Shown here: positions 40,783 to 49,149 of the stretch, one piece after another
Layout of the letters: every line of letters starts with the position of its first letter
Position numbering within the stretch: the first letter of the stretch is position 1
Assembly (NCBI GenBank): GCA_028282845.1
Contig: JANQGY010000013.1
Coordinates: 1-64,000 of the forward strand
DNA length: 64,000 nucleotides
Direction: 5' to 3'
Source of the DNA: a bacterium
GTDB lineage: Bacteria; Fidelibacterota; Marinisomatia; Marinisomatales; JAHJCW01
Made by a program: the position numbers and the translations under genes
The notes under the pieces: model-generated
What the model saw: the letters and a program-made list of their open reading frames with translations, nothing else
What the model was told of the DNA's origin: nothing
The model's database searches: none

Positions 40783-40820
40783 ATTAATTTAGTATAGTTA
40801 AACTTTATTAGTTTAGTATA
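40783..40820. promoter_or_regulatory. Direct repeats upstream of the Rrf2 gene (candidate operator)
   Basis: ATTAATTTAGTATA (40783-40796) and ATTAGTTTAGTATA (40807-40820) match at 13 of 14 positions and are spaced 24 bases apart, about two helical turns. They lie between the divergent desulfurase-like and Rrf2 genes and end 2 bases before the Rrf2 ATG. They may be binding sites for Rrf2 itself. Confidence 0.4.
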
Positions 40821-40822
40821 AT

Positions 40823-41251
40823 ATGACCGCATTCATTAAAAGAGAATATGATTATGCAATTCGTATTTGTGCTTATCTTGCTAATTTTTATCCTGATCGG
40901 CACATACCGGTACCTGATGTAGCCAAAAAATTATTCTTAACAGTTCCTTTTACGACTAAGATTGTGCATCAATTGAAAAATGGTAAGATCATTGATACCG
41001 TCCAGGGCAAATACGGTGGAATCAAGCTATCAAGAACGCCTGATAAGTTATCCTTCTTTGATATACTCAACACTATGGGTTTCGAAATGTCGGTAAATGA
41101 ATGTTTGAAGAATCCTAAGATTTGCCCGATTGTTGCCAACTGTAAAATCCATCGCTATTTCTTTACGCAGGAGGAACAGTTTATTAACAATTTGAAAGAA
41201 GCCCGCATAGCTGATTTTATGATTACTGATGACCAGCTGCGCGATTTGTAA
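40823..41251 (+). CDS. Rrf2-family transcriptional regulator with three cysteines
   Basis: A 142-residue winged-helix regulator. The N-terminal helix-turn-helix region ('EYDYAIRICAYLANFY', 'VPDVAKKLFLTVPFTTKIVH') and wing ('VQGKYGGIKLSR') are typical of Rrf2/IscR. Three cysteines at 94, 101 and 107 (C-x6-C-x5-C) resemble the Fe-S cluster ligands of IscR and NsrR. It is divergent from a cysteine-desulfurase-like gene, so sensing Fe-S status or nitric oxide and controlling that gene and itself is a reasonable inference. Direct repeats in the shared promoter region are candidate operators. Confidence 0.88.
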   Translation: MTAFIKREYDYAIRICAYLANFYPDRHIPVPDVAKKLFLTVPFTTKIVHQLKNGKIIDTVQGKYGGIKLSRTPDKLSFFDILNTMGFEMSVNECLKNPKICPIVANCKIHRYFFTQEEQFINNLKEARIADFMITDDQLRDL

Positions 41252-41317
41252 AGCATTTCTATTTTTCTGATACCTTTTTTATATTAATAACCCCAATTTG
41301 AACTACAGGAGGTTATT

Positions 41318-42484
41318 ATGAGGTTAAAACGATCTTTTTTTCTTTTAATGTCAACAATTTTATTTTTGTCATCATCACTTTTCTCGCAAGCATATAATTT
41401 GCCTGAAAGTGTTGCCTACGATGGTATAAACGACTTGTATTGGATATCAAATACTGGAACCCCAACAGCGGCAAACGAGGGTAATTTAAATACCGTTAAA
41501 CCGGATGACACCGCTAATATTGTTGATACTATTAGCGGTATAGCTAGCTCAATAAGAGGAATTGCAAGATATGAATCAGCATTGATAGCAGCAACCACAA
41601 ACGTTAGTGGTAACGCTGAAGTGGTTATATTCATTGAACTAACAACAAAAACTGTATACAAAGAAATTACAATTACTGAAGGTGATTTTATTAATGATGT
41701 AGCTATATCAAGTGACGGTTCAAAAATATATGTATCTGATAACAATAATATATATGAAATTGACGTTAATACGAGCACTTATACGGTTCTATTAGCCAAT
41801 GCGGGTGCGAACGGACTGCTTTATGATGGTACAAATAATAGATTGATTTTTACTGATGATAGACAAATTAATGATTCAGCAATTTCAGCAATAGATTTAA
41901 ACACAAAAAATGTTACAACGTTAATCACGAATACTAATTTCCAATGGTTGGATGGCTTGACAGTTGACCAACACGGCAATTTTTACGTTACCTGTTGGAG
42001 CGATCCAAATTCTATATATAAATATGATCCAACCTTTACAACTGTAAATAAACTTCCATATTTTAATGATAATGGTGCAGGATATGCTGATATATATTAT
42101 GATCAAACGAACGATATTTTGGTAGTTCCGGAAATGAACAACAATGCGGTACAATTTGTCCAACCGAATAATTTGGTGAAAACTGAAAAGGAAGAGGGGT
42201 TGCCTACAGGAATTCAATTGAACCAAAATTTTCCAAACCCATTCAACCCGAGCACTACAATTAATTATGAGATAATATCAGAGGGTTTGGTAAATATAAC
42301 AGTATATGATCTGCTTGGTTCGGAAGTCGTCCGATTGGTAAATCAAGTTGAGCAACCGGGTAATCGCAGTGTGCGATGGGATGGCAGAGATCAGCAAGGT
42401 AATATTGTGAATGGCGGAGTTTATGTTTACCGTTTGACCATTGGCAATCATACTGAAACCAAGAAAATGGTGTTCCTTAAATAA
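41318..42484 (+). CDS. Secreted beta-propeller protein with T9SS-type C-terminal domain
   Basis: A 388-residue exported protein. A signal peptide (MRLKRSFFLLMSTILFLSSS) is followed by a six- to seven-bladed propeller resembling SMP-30/NHL proteins ('LPESVAYDGINDLYWISNTG', 'INDVAISSDGSKIYVSDN', 'WLDGLTVDQHGNFYVTC'). The last 85 residues form a FlgD-like/T9SS sorting domain ('NFPNPFNPSTTINYEI', 'GGVYVYRLTIGN'). A ligand or enzymatic activity cannot be assigned. A consensus AGGAGG lies upstream of ATG 41318, and a strong terminator follows the stop. Confidence 0.75.
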   Translation: MRLKRSFFLLMSTILFLSSSLFSQAYNLPESVAYDGINDLYWISNTGTPTAANEGNLNTVKPDDTANIVDTISGIASSIRGIARYESALIAATTNVSGNAEVVIFIELTTKTVYKEITITEGDFINDVAISSDGSKIYVSDNNNIYEIDVNTSTYTVLLANAGANGLLYDGTNNRLIFTDDRQINDSAISAIDLNTKNVTTLITNTNFQWLDGLTVDQHGNFYVTCWSDPNSIYKYDPTFTTVNKLPYFNDNGAGYADIYYDQTNDILVVPEMNNNAVQFVQPNNLVKTEKEEGLPTGIQLNQNFPNPFNPSTTINYEIISEGLVNITVYDLLGSEVVRLVNQVEQPGNRSVRWDGRDQQGNIVNGGVYVYRLTIGNHTETKKMVFLK

Positions 42485-42503
42485 TATTCCATCAGATTTA
42501 ATG

Positions 42504-42538
42504 AAAAGGGCAATGGAACTCTTCATTGCCCTTTTTTG
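42504..42538 (+). terminator. Rho-independent terminator after the propeller gene
   Basis: A perfect 12-base stem, AAAAGGGCAATG (42504-42515) with CATTGCCCTTTT (42524-42535), an 8-base loop and a run of six Ts. It begins 20 bases after the stop codon of the secreted propeller gene. Confidence 0.92.
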
Positions 42539-42574
42539 TTTTAATTAAAGTGTGAAAATTCTAATATAGCAGAA

Positions 42575-42769
42575 GCGATTTTATCAATAAGAAATCTAAC
42601 CAAATCTTTTGGCAAACGCGAGGCTGTTGATGGACTTTCGTTTGATATTATTGAAGGAGATATCTTTGGATTTCTTGGGCCAAATAGCGCCGGTACATCA
42701 ACTGCGACATACAAAGGAGCAATCGGATTGTCTATAGATTTTGATTCAACCTTAATATTTCTGCTGTAA
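42575..42769 (+). pseudogene. Relic of an ABC-transporter ATPase N-terminus
   Basis: The frame reads 'AILSIRNLTKSFGKREAVDG' and then 'FGFLGPNSAGTSTATYKGAI' before drifting into unrelated residues and a TAA at 42767-42769. It is clearly homologous to the intact ATPase at 45525 ('ILSVKELTKSFGKRKAVDN', 'FGFLGPNGAGKSTAIKSML'). The Walker A lysine is gone (GPNSAGTST), and signature, Walker B and the rest of the domain are missing. No start codon fits. It is a decayed duplicate lying between the propeller terminator and the convergent S74 genes. Confidence 0.8.
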
Positions 42770-42774
42770 GTAAT

Positions 42775-43677
42775 TCATTGGGTTGCTTCCAGCTCAGCCA
42801 CTCTTTTTTCAAGAGCCTTGATAGCCTCAATTAAAAGCGGTGTTAATTTGCTATAATCCATTCCCTCGGCGTCAATTCCATTTTCTTCATAAACAACAAT
42901 TTCTGGCAGTACTTTTCCTACTTCTTCTGCTATGCACCCAACATCACGTGTTCCACCATGATCTTGGTCCCAATCGAAATAAACACCACGAAGCTGAGAA
43001 ATTTTTTCTAAAGGATTATCAATTTCTACAATATTCTTTTTCCATCGTATTGATGAAGCTGCTCCATAATCCGTACCTGCACCGGCGGCGTAAAAGTCAT
43101 ATTTTTTACCATCGGCCCAAACCCCAACACCATCATTGCTGTTTTTTGCTTCAAACACACCGCCGTATGCAGTACCTGAAGAAGTGGTGTTTGTAGCATA
43201 TATGCCTCTACCACTTGGATTTTCAGTTTCAAAAAAGCCACCATAGTGAAAACCGGAACTTGCAGTGGCTCTACTATATAATGGATATTTAGGTGCAGTA
43301 CAATACACACCATATCCATCGGGGGAAATACTTGAAAAGTTACCTGCCTTTGTTGCACCTGAGCTTGCAGTAGCTTCGCCCCAAATGGCAGGATAGCTAG
43401 ATCCTGAGAATGAGTGGATACCGCTGGTTGTCTCAATAGAATTTGCATGTAATTCACCTTCTAATTTCATAGGACCGCTTACATGTAGTGTTTGTATTGG
43501 ATTAGAAATGCCAACTCCAACTTTGCCATTGCCGGTAGCAACTAATATGTCTGTTCCGGAACTATTTTTTAGAATGAACTTATTTGAGGATGAATCTCCA
43601 CCAAGCGTATTAGTAATTCCTTGTGAATAAATAGTTGATGCTAATAATAATATAAAAATTGCTGATTTTTTCATCAT
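42775..43677 (-). CDS. Secreted protein with S74 intramolecular chaperone domain (copy 1)
   Basis: A 300-residue exported protein with signal peptide 'KKSAIFILLLASTIYSQ'. The middle has glycine-rich beta repeats ('YGGFFETENPSGRGIYATNT'), typical of trimeric beta-helix stalks. The C-terminal 100 residues form a Peptidase_S74/endosialidase chaperone domain: 'SSIRWKKNIVEIDNPLEKI', 'GVYFDWDQDHGGTRDVGCIA' and a terminal coiled coil. In phage tail spikes this domain folds the trimer and cuts itself off; here the usual Ser-Asp pair reads Ser-Ser, so self-cleavage is uncertain. It is a tandem paralog of the next gene. Confidence 0.8.
   Translation of the reverse strand: MMKKSAIFILLLASTIYSQGITNTLGGDSSSNKFILKNSSGTDILVATGNGKVGVGISNPIQTLHVSGPMKLEGELHANSIETTSGIHSFSGSSYPAIWGEATASSGATKAGNFSSISPDGYGVYCTAPKYPLYSRATASSGFHYGGFFETENPSGRGIYATNTTSSGTAYGGVFEAKNSNDGVGVWADGKKYDFYAAGAGTDYGAASSIRWKKNIVEIDNPLEKISQLRGVYFDWDQDHGGTRDVGCIAEEVGKVLPEIVVYEENGIDAEGMDYSKLTPLLIEAIKALEKRVAELEATQ
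42813..43270. repeat. Direct repeat, copy 1 (S74 region of the paralogous genes)
   Basis: This stretch aligns with 43741-44198 at a constant offset of 928 bases without visible gaps and with high identity (for example the segment around 43043-43120 against 43971-44048). It covers the S74 domain and the preceding beta-repeat region, evidence of a tandem gene duplication. Confidence 0.75.
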
Positions 43678-43687
43678 ATACCTCAGA

Positions 43688-44788
43688 TTAATTCTTTAAT
43701 TGTTCAATTTCCTCAAATAATTGTCCAATTAATACTTGTTGAGCCTTTACAGCTTCAATCAATAGTGGAGTAAGTTTACTGTAGTCCATTCCTTCGGCAT
43801 CAATTCCGTTTGCCTCAAATGTTACAATCTCTGGTAATACTTTACCAACTTCTTCAGCTATGCAGCCTATATCATGTGTTCCACCATGTTCTTGGTCCCA
43901 ATCGAAATATACACCGCGTATTTTAGATAGTTTTTCCAAAGGATTATCAATTTCTACGATATTCTTTTTCCATCGTATTGATGATGCTGCTCCATAATCC
44001 GTACCTGCACCGGCGGCGTAAAAGTCATATTTCTTGCCATCAGCCCACGCTCCAACACCATCGTCACTGTTTTTAGCTTCAAAAACTCCACCATATGCGG
44101 AGCCTGAAGAAGTGGTATTTGTTGCATATAATCCTCGACCGCTAGGATTTTCGGTTTCAAAAAAACCACCATAGTGTAAACCTGAATTTGCAGTGGCTCG
44201 CCCCTTAACACCATACTTATTTCCACCTCCATTTATACCAGTTCCGCCAACTGTAAAAGCTTCTCCACGTATACCCTCGTCAATACCATCCCCCCATATA
44301 CCTCCAGCACGACCTGAGGCGTATATTCCATAACCATTATCGTCATAAGTGGTGACATCAAGTGCATCGCCTGTATATGTTGTTACATTTAGCTTCGCAT
44401 TGTCCCTGTCACCTATGATAATTTTTCCTGATTGAGCCATTATCAAATTATTGTCATCAATCGTCCAGTCACTATCGGCACTTGCAGTCGGTAATTCCTG
44501 CCAAGTACCATTTCCCGAACCGTCAGAAGTGAGTACATAGCCATTGTTTGCGCCTGTTGGCATTTTAAATTGTAGCATATTAGCCCTACCGTCTATGTCT
44601 AATTTATGGGCAGGATTAACCACCCCAATTCCAACGGTTCCAATACCAGTTGCCGTAAATATTTTACCGCCACTTTGATTTTCTATTATAAATCTATCAC
44701 CGTCAGTACTTCCACCAAGCGTATTTGTAATTCCTTGAGCTATTAAAATTGAAAATGATAGTAATATTGTAGTTATGGTAGTTTTCAT
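43688..44788 (-). CDS. Secreted protein with S74 intramolecular chaperone domain (copy 2)
   Basis: A 366-residue paralog of the downstream gene. It has a signal peptide ('TTILLSFSILIAQ'), then the shared opening 'GITNTLGGSTDGDRFIIEN'. It carries an extra middle part ('QFKMPTGANNGYVLTSDG' and 'SADSDWTIDDNNLIMAQSGK') that looks like tail-fibre or cell-surface beta-structure, then the conserved 'YGGFFETENPSGRGLYATNT' and S74 domain ending in a coiled coil. The surface role is inferred: adhesin or filament. Gap to copy 1 is only 10 bases, so they are co-transcribed. Confidence 0.8.
   Translation of the reverse strand: MKTTITTILLSFSILIAQGITNTLGGSTDGDRFIIENQSGGKIFTATGIGTVGIGVVNPAHKLDIDGRANMLQFKMPTGANNGYVLTSDGSGNGTWQELPTASADSDWTIDDNNLIMAQSGKIIIGDRDNAKLNVTTYTGDALDVTTYDDNGYGIYASGRAGGIWGDGIDEGIRGEAFTVGGTGINGGGNKYGVKGRATANSGLHYGGFFETENPSGRGLYATNTTSSGSAYGGVFEAKNSDDGVGAWADGKKYDFYAAGAGTDYGAASSIRWKKNIVEIDNPLEKLSKIRGVYFDWDQEHGGTHDIGCIAEEVGKVLPEIVTFEANGIDAEGMDYSKLTPLLIEAVKAQQVLIGQLFEEIEQLKN
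43741..44198. repeat. Direct repeat, copy 2 (S74 region of the paralogous genes)
   Basis: Partner of 42813-43270, offset 928 bases. Outside this block the two genes differ in length and sequence, mainly by the extra middle segment of the longer copy. Confidence 0.75.
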
Positions 44789-44796
44789 CGTTTATC

Positions 44797-45360
44797 CTAT
44801 TTAATTAATGATATTTTAACAGATTTAAAATTTGTTGTACTGTTTGATGTATTAGTAATCTTCACCAGATACACTCCCACCGGAGCCATTGTACCATCAT
44901 TCAGTAAACCGTCCCAAGCGATTGTGTACCAGCCGGGTTCTTGGTAATCATCGTAAAGTATTTTGATCAAATGACCTTGTATATTGTACAAGACTATTTT
45001 TACAATACTTCTGTCAGGTATGCCATACTTTATGTTCGTTGTCGGATTAAAAGGATTTGGAAATGCATCTTCAATTACAAATTTGGTCGGCAAAGATTCA
45101 GAATCTGATACTTCTATTGGTAAAGTGACAGTGCCATTACCAGTCGGTGTTAGCACATTCGTGCAATCACTTTCCTTAATTTGTCCATAATCATACGCCC
45201 AAAGGGAAGACCCGCTCATGACTGAAATACCATCAACACAAATTTTTGAGCCTTCAAATACTTCTAGTGATGAATTACCGTCAATTTCAAGATTGGAGTT
45301 TTGGGCAATTGATAAGGAGATAAAGACAACGGAACAAAACAAAATGCTCTTCATTTTCAC
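44797..45360 (-). CDS. Small secreted protein with T9SS-type C-terminal domain
   Basis: A 187-residue exported protein, first gene of the reverse-strand S74 cassette. The signal peptide is 'MKMKSILFCSVVFISLSIAQ'. A short middle region ('NSNLEIDGNSSLEVFEGSKI') resembles a single turn of beta-helix. Residues about 95-187 form the sorting domain ('AFPNPFNPTTNIKYGIPD', 'GVYLVKITNTSNSTTNFKSV'). AGGAG lies 5 bases before the ATG. Its gene ends 8 bases before the long S74 gene, so all three are probably made and exported together. Confidence 0.75.
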   Translation of the reverse strand: MKMKSILFCSVVFISLSIAQNSNLEIDGNSSLEVFEGSKICVDGISVMSGSSLWAYDYGQIKESDCTNVLTPTGNGTVTLPIEVSDSESLPTKFVIEDAFPNPFNPTTNIKYGIPDRSIVKIVLYNIQGHLIKILYDDYQEPGWYTIAWDGLLNDGTMAPVGVYLVKITNTSNSTTNFKSVKISLIK

Positions 45361-45524
45361 TCCTTGGAAGAATTATAAATTTTTAAGATAAGTCAGGATA
45401 AATAGATATACGACTAATATTCCTGCACTACTTATTAACTGAAATTAATGATAAATTAATTATCCTAAAAAGGTTGAAACTAATTGATGATTTTCTATTT
45501 AATACATTATTAAGAAATTTATTC

Positions 45525-46433
45525 GTGTCAAATTCAATATTATCAGTAAAAGAGCTAACCAAATCCTTCGGGAAACGAAAGGCTGTTGATAATCTTTCAT
45601 TTGAGATCCGCGAAGGCGAGGTATTCGGCTTCCTAGGCCCAAATGGAGCGGGTAAGTCAACCGCTATAAAATCTATGTTATCTTTAATTAAACCTGATTA
45701 TGGTGATATTGAGATTTTTGGCAAATCGGTAATCAAACACCATAATTCTGCATTGCAGGGCGTTGGTGCATTGGTAGAAAGACCGGATTTTTTTGAATAT
45801 CTGTCGGCCAAGCAGAATCTATCTATGCTTGCCAAAATGGATAATGTGTCTGAAGGTAAAATAACTGAAGTATTGGATATTGTTGGGTTGTCAACCAGAG
45901 GTAAGGATAAAGTAAAAGCATACTCACAAGGTATGAAACAGCGTTTGGGGATAGCACAAGCATTGCTAAGTAATCCGAAATTATTAATATTGGATGAACC
46001 GACTAACGGTCTTGACCCCTTAGGTATGAAAGAAGTGCGCGAACTGATCAGAAAATTATCGATGGAAGGCATAACAATATTCTTGTCTTCGCATATTTTA
46101 CATGAGGTTGAGCAGGTCTGCACGACAATGGCGATTATTAATAAAGGAAAACTGATTAAGTCAGGAAAAGTCTCCGAGCTGTTAAAGACCTCGGAAGCTT
46201 TTATTACCGAAATACATGTAAAGCCAATTAAAAAGGCTTACGCTCTAATTAATAAGCAAACATACACCTCAGATATTGCTGAGTCTGAAGGAATTATCAA
46301 GGTTAAGACCGCTTATGAAAACCTAAATAAACTTAACACTCTGTTGGTTGAAAATGGCATAAAAGTCTCGGCAATTATTCCCCGATCATCTTTGGAGGAT
46401 TATTTTCTTTCGCTTACCGGAGACATCGTGTAA
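45525..46433 (+). CDS. ABC transporter ATP-binding protein (ABC-2 exporter type)
   Basis: The energising subunit of an ABC exporter. Walker A 'FLGPNGAGKSTAIKSML', signature 'KAYSQGMKQRLGIAQAL', Walker B 'LLILDEPTNGLDPLG' and the H-loop 'IFLSSHILHEVEQV' are all intact. The C-terminal 80 residues are the regulatory extension found in CcmA/NatA-type ATPases. The frame is open from a TTG at 45474; the GTG at 45525 (VSNSILSVKELTKSFG) is preferred because family N-termini begin there, but this is uncertain. It is followed by its permease with no gap. A decayed copy lies at 42575. Confidence 0.93.
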   Translation: MSNSILSVKELTKSFGKRKAVDNLSFEIREGEVFGFLGPNGAGKSTAIKSMLSLIKPDYGDIEIFGKSVIKHHNSALQGVGALVERPDFFEYLSAKQNLSMLAKMDNVSEGKITEVLDIVGLSTRGKDKVKAYSQGMKQRLGIAQALLSNPKLLILDEPTNGLDPLGMKEVRELIRKLSMEGITIFLSSHILHEVEQVCTTMAIINKGKLIKSGKVSELLKTSEAFITEIHVKPIKKAYALINKQTYTSDIAESEGIIKVKTAYENLNKLNTLLVENGIKVSAIIPRSSLEDYFLSLTGDIV

Positions 46434-47273
46434 ATGCAGTTAAAGTTGATTTATATTGAATTAGTGAAAATATTCGGCAAGGTACGCAGCTTGTTGGGAT
46501 TCATCGCTTTAGCGGTCTTGATGCCGTTAATAATATGGGGTTTTTCGCAGGGCGCTTCAAGTGTTGAGCAGGATGTTGAACGGTGGGTGGGAGATTCATT
46601 CATAATTGTTGGAACCGCCTTTAATGGATTTTTAGTAACCTATATCACGATGAATTTCCTATGGGTGCATATTCCCTTCTTATTGATGCTTGTTGCCGGC
46701 GATGTTGTAGCGGGCGAAGGGGCTTTAGGGACATTCAGAATAACATTAACACGCCGGATTTCAAGATTTAGAATTATTCTCGCTAAATTAATATCTACTT
46801 ATTTATATACCATAATATTGGTAACCTTTTTTATTATAATGAGTTTGGGATTGGGTTCGTTGTGGTTGGGCATCGGTGATTTGGTGGTTTATGATGATGG
46901 CGTTCTGATTTTGCCACAGGAAATGGTGTGGGGCCGATTCGCGATAGCATTTTTATTTGCCACCTTTGTAATGTTTGTGGCGGTGACGTTATGCTTTATG
47001 TTCTCGGCAATGGTCAATAATGGGATTGGACCAATCATCGGCGCTATGGCGATAATTATTATCGGTTTAGCGATTGCCAATATACCGATTGATATATTTG
47101 AAACGATTCGACCGTACCTCTTTACCTCATATTTTGATATTTGGCAGAAAGCATTTTATGATCCAATACCCTGGGGCGAAATCGGGCGAGATGTACTGAT
47201 CCTGTCAGGATATACAGTCGTATTTATTGTGATTAGTTTTGTTCATTTTATAAGAAAGGATATATCTACTTAA
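46434..47273 (+). CDS. ABC-2 type transporter permease
   Basis: The membrane subunit for the ATPase upstream, 279 residues with six probable helices ('SLLGFIALAVLMPLIIWGF', 'LWVHIPFLLMLVAGDVVAGE', and four more to the C-terminus). The cytoplasmic loop 'GEGALGTFRITLTRRISRFR' is the usual coupling region of ABC-2 permeases. Starts at ATG 46434 immediately after the ATPase stop. The transported substrate is unknown; the LolA-like gene that follows suggests lipid or lipoprotein traffic. Confidence 0.85.
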   Translation: MQLKLIYIELVKIFGKVRSLLGFIALAVLMPLIIWGFSQGASSVEQDVERWVGDSFIIVGTAFNGFLVTYITMNFLWVHIPFLLMLVAGDVVAGEGALGTFRITLTRRISRFRIILAKLISTYLYTIILVTFFIIMSLGLGSLWLGIGDLVVYDDGVLILPQEMVWGRFAIAFLFATFVMFVAVTLCFMFSAMVNNGIGPIIGAMAIIIIGLAIANIPIDIFETIRPYLFTSYFDIWQKAFYDPIPWGEIGRDVLILSGYTVVFIVISFVHFIRKDIST

Positions 47274-48061
47274 TGAAAAGAATTCTATTAATATTGTGTG
47301 TCGGAATCTTGTTTGCACAGACGGATAATGATTCCTATCGTTTGTTCCCTTCGGCAGAGGCCGTGTTGGATAGCCTCACTCAAAATTATGCCAAGATTGA
47401 GGATTACTATACCGAAATTGAATTGTCTATCAATACTAAAGTTCTGAGGATGCCGCGCAAGAAAGTTGAATTTTGGTTCAAACAACCTAATTTAACAAAG
47501 GCTGAAGCCAAGGGTTTCGCTGCTATTCCAAAGTCCGGACTGATCGCTTCACCGGTTGATCTGTTTGATAATCTTCGAGATGTTGCCGTGGTTGGTGCTG
47601 AGTATTATAATGATTCGCAGGTTTGGATTTTACGGGGCACATTAAACCCGGATTCATTGACCTTTAAAAATTTGAATGAGTATGATGCTCAACTTGATCT
47701 TAGCATGCGTCTATATGTTGATCGAAATAAATGGATACTTCTCAGATCAGAAACTTGGATGGATACTTCGCAAGTGATTGAAATTGAATCCGAATACAAA
47801 AAAGTAAAAGACGATGTGTATTTACCAAAAGAAACAATCATAAAATTTCAATATTCCAAGGATTTGACCGCTGAAATAGAAAATTCGATTCAAAGCACTG
47901 ATCATATTGTCAGTATGAAACGAGATATGGTTTTAGATTCAGAGACCGGTGAAGAATTAAAGGAGCAAGAGTTTTCAGGATTAATAACCTTGAAATTTTC
48001 AAAATATAAAGTCAATCAGGGCTTGGAGGATTCTTTCTTTGAAACCGAAGAACCAAAATAG
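47273..48061 (+). CDS. LolA-like outer-membrane lipoprotein sorting protein
   Basis: A 262-residue exported protein with signal peptide 'MKRILLILCVGILFAQ'. The remainder is a single LolA/LolB-like half-barrel: 'SLTQNYAKIEDYYTEIELSI', 'KVEFWFKQPNLTKAEAKGF', 'RLYVDRNKWILLRSETWMD' and a late 'EIESEYKKVKDDVYLP' strand. LolA-fold proteins carry lipoproteins or lipids across the periplasm. It overlaps the permease stop by one base, so the three genes form one transcript, presumably an exporter with its periplasmic carrier (inference). Confidence 0.75.
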   Translation: MKRILLILCVGILFAQTDNDSYRLFPSAEAVLDSLTQNYAKIEDYYTEIELSINTKVLRMPRKKVEFWFKQPNLTKAEAKGFAAIPKSGLIASPVDLFDNLRDVAVVGAEYYNDSQVWILRGTLNPDSLTFKNLNEYDAQLDLSMRLYVDRNKWILLRSETWMDTSQVIEIESEYKKVKDDVYLPKETIIKFQYSKDLTAEIENSIQSTDHIVSMKRDMVLDSETGEELKEQEFSGLITLKFSKYKVNQGLEDSFFETEEPK

Positions 48062-48124
48062 AATTGAATATTGACTATTGATTATTGAACAACCTATCAA
48101 CTCAATAACTCACAAACTCATTAA

Positions 48125-49054
48125 CTAAACCGGTATTTCAATTTTCTCTAACTGTATTTTGGTTTGTTCGTAACCTTCTTTAATTGACCGTTCAGCCTGA
48201 TCAAAATCAAACATTTTCAGGTCTCCTAAACGTGGTTGGATAAGAACATCAGGTGGATCAACCGCTAAATTGATCATCGAGACTTGTCGTTGCATAATGC
48301 CAATTGAGCTGCCCATTATATCAAATATATTCGGTGTTTTAGGTGAAGGCGGAAACCAGCGATTGATTTGCGAGAGGACCGCTTTCTCAGCATGATTGTA
48401 TTGTGCAGAGATACGCTGTATTATATCATGTCGCTGTTTTTGCGGCATCGTTTTTTCCCCGGATTGAGGTTGTTCCTGTTTCTCGGGGCTCACAATATCG
48501 GAATTCAAGTCAACGGCAATGACAAAATCTGCTCCCATTTCTTTAACAACGCTGACCGGAATGGGATCAACCAAACCACCATCAACTAACCATTCTCCAT
48601 CACGCCTCACCGGCGTGAAAACACCGGGAACCGATATACTGGCCCTGATACTTTCAATTATATTACCGGAATTGATAATTACTTTTTTCCCTGTTTCAAC
48701 ATTCGTAGCAACCATACTGACCGGAATTTTAAAATCAGCAAAAGTCTTAGCTTCCGTGTGCATGGAGAACAAATCATGGACTTTCTTGCCATCCATAAAA
48801 CCGGATTTTGGAAAAACTACATCAAAATATGAGACGACTTTCTTCCAATCCATTTGTAGAGCAAATTCCTTCAGACTTGGCAGATCACCGGTGGCATATA
48901 CTGCCCCGACAAAAGCACCAATGCTAGTACCCGCTATGCAATGGATTGGGATTCCGGCTTCTTCAATTGCCTCAATCGCACCGATGTGAGACCAACCACG
49001 CGCTGAACCGCTGCCAAGCGCTAGGCCGACTTTCTTCTTTTTCTTCTTCCACAT
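48125..49054 (-). CDS. Patatin-like phospholipase
   Basis: A serine acyl hydrolase of 309 residues. The oxyanion glycine-rich loop 'LALGSGSARGWSHIGAIEAI', the nucleophile elbow 'CIAGTSIGAFVGAVYA' and the catalytic Asp in 'LVDGGLVDPIPVSVVKEM' form the complete Ser-Asp dyad of the RssA/patatin family. A basic start (MWKKKKKKVG) precedes them with no signal peptide. Lipid substrate unknown. It is divergent from mtaB. Confidence 0.88.
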   Translation of the reverse strand: MWKKKKKKVGLALGSGSARGWSHIGAIEAIEEAGIPIHCIAGTSIGAFVGAVYATGDLPSLKEFALQMDWKKVVSYFDVVFPKSGFMDGKKVHDLFSMHTEAKTFADFKIPVSMVATNVETGKKVIINSGNIIESIRASISVPGVFTPVRRDGEWLVDGGLVDPIPVSVVKEMGADFVIAVDLNSDIVSPEKQEQPQSGEKTMPQKQRHDIIQRISAQYNHAEKAVLSQINRWFPPSPKTPNIFDIMGSSIGIMQRQVSMINLAVDPPDVLIQPRLGDLKMFDFDQAERSIKEGYEQTKIQLEKIEIPV

Positions 49055-49149
49055 ATAGATAAATTTAAATTGAATTTGGTCTGAATATCTATGAACTTGT
49101 CAGCACAAACATTTATGGCGAAATTCCGCCCTATTTTTTCATTATAAAT

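Noticed and set aside
42575..42769. A functional small ABC ATPase
   Set aside because: Walker A is broken, all later motifs are missing and no start codon fits, so it was called a relic.
42775..44788. Prophage tail-fibre genes
   Set aside because: Both S74 proteins start with signal peptides and have no neighbouring phage structural, lysis or integrase genes; they fit secreted host proteins.
48062..48124. Degenerate tandem repeats of ATTGA-like and AACTCA-like units
   Set aside because: Units are short and irregular; such AT-rich text is common between genes and shows no clear array or pairing.
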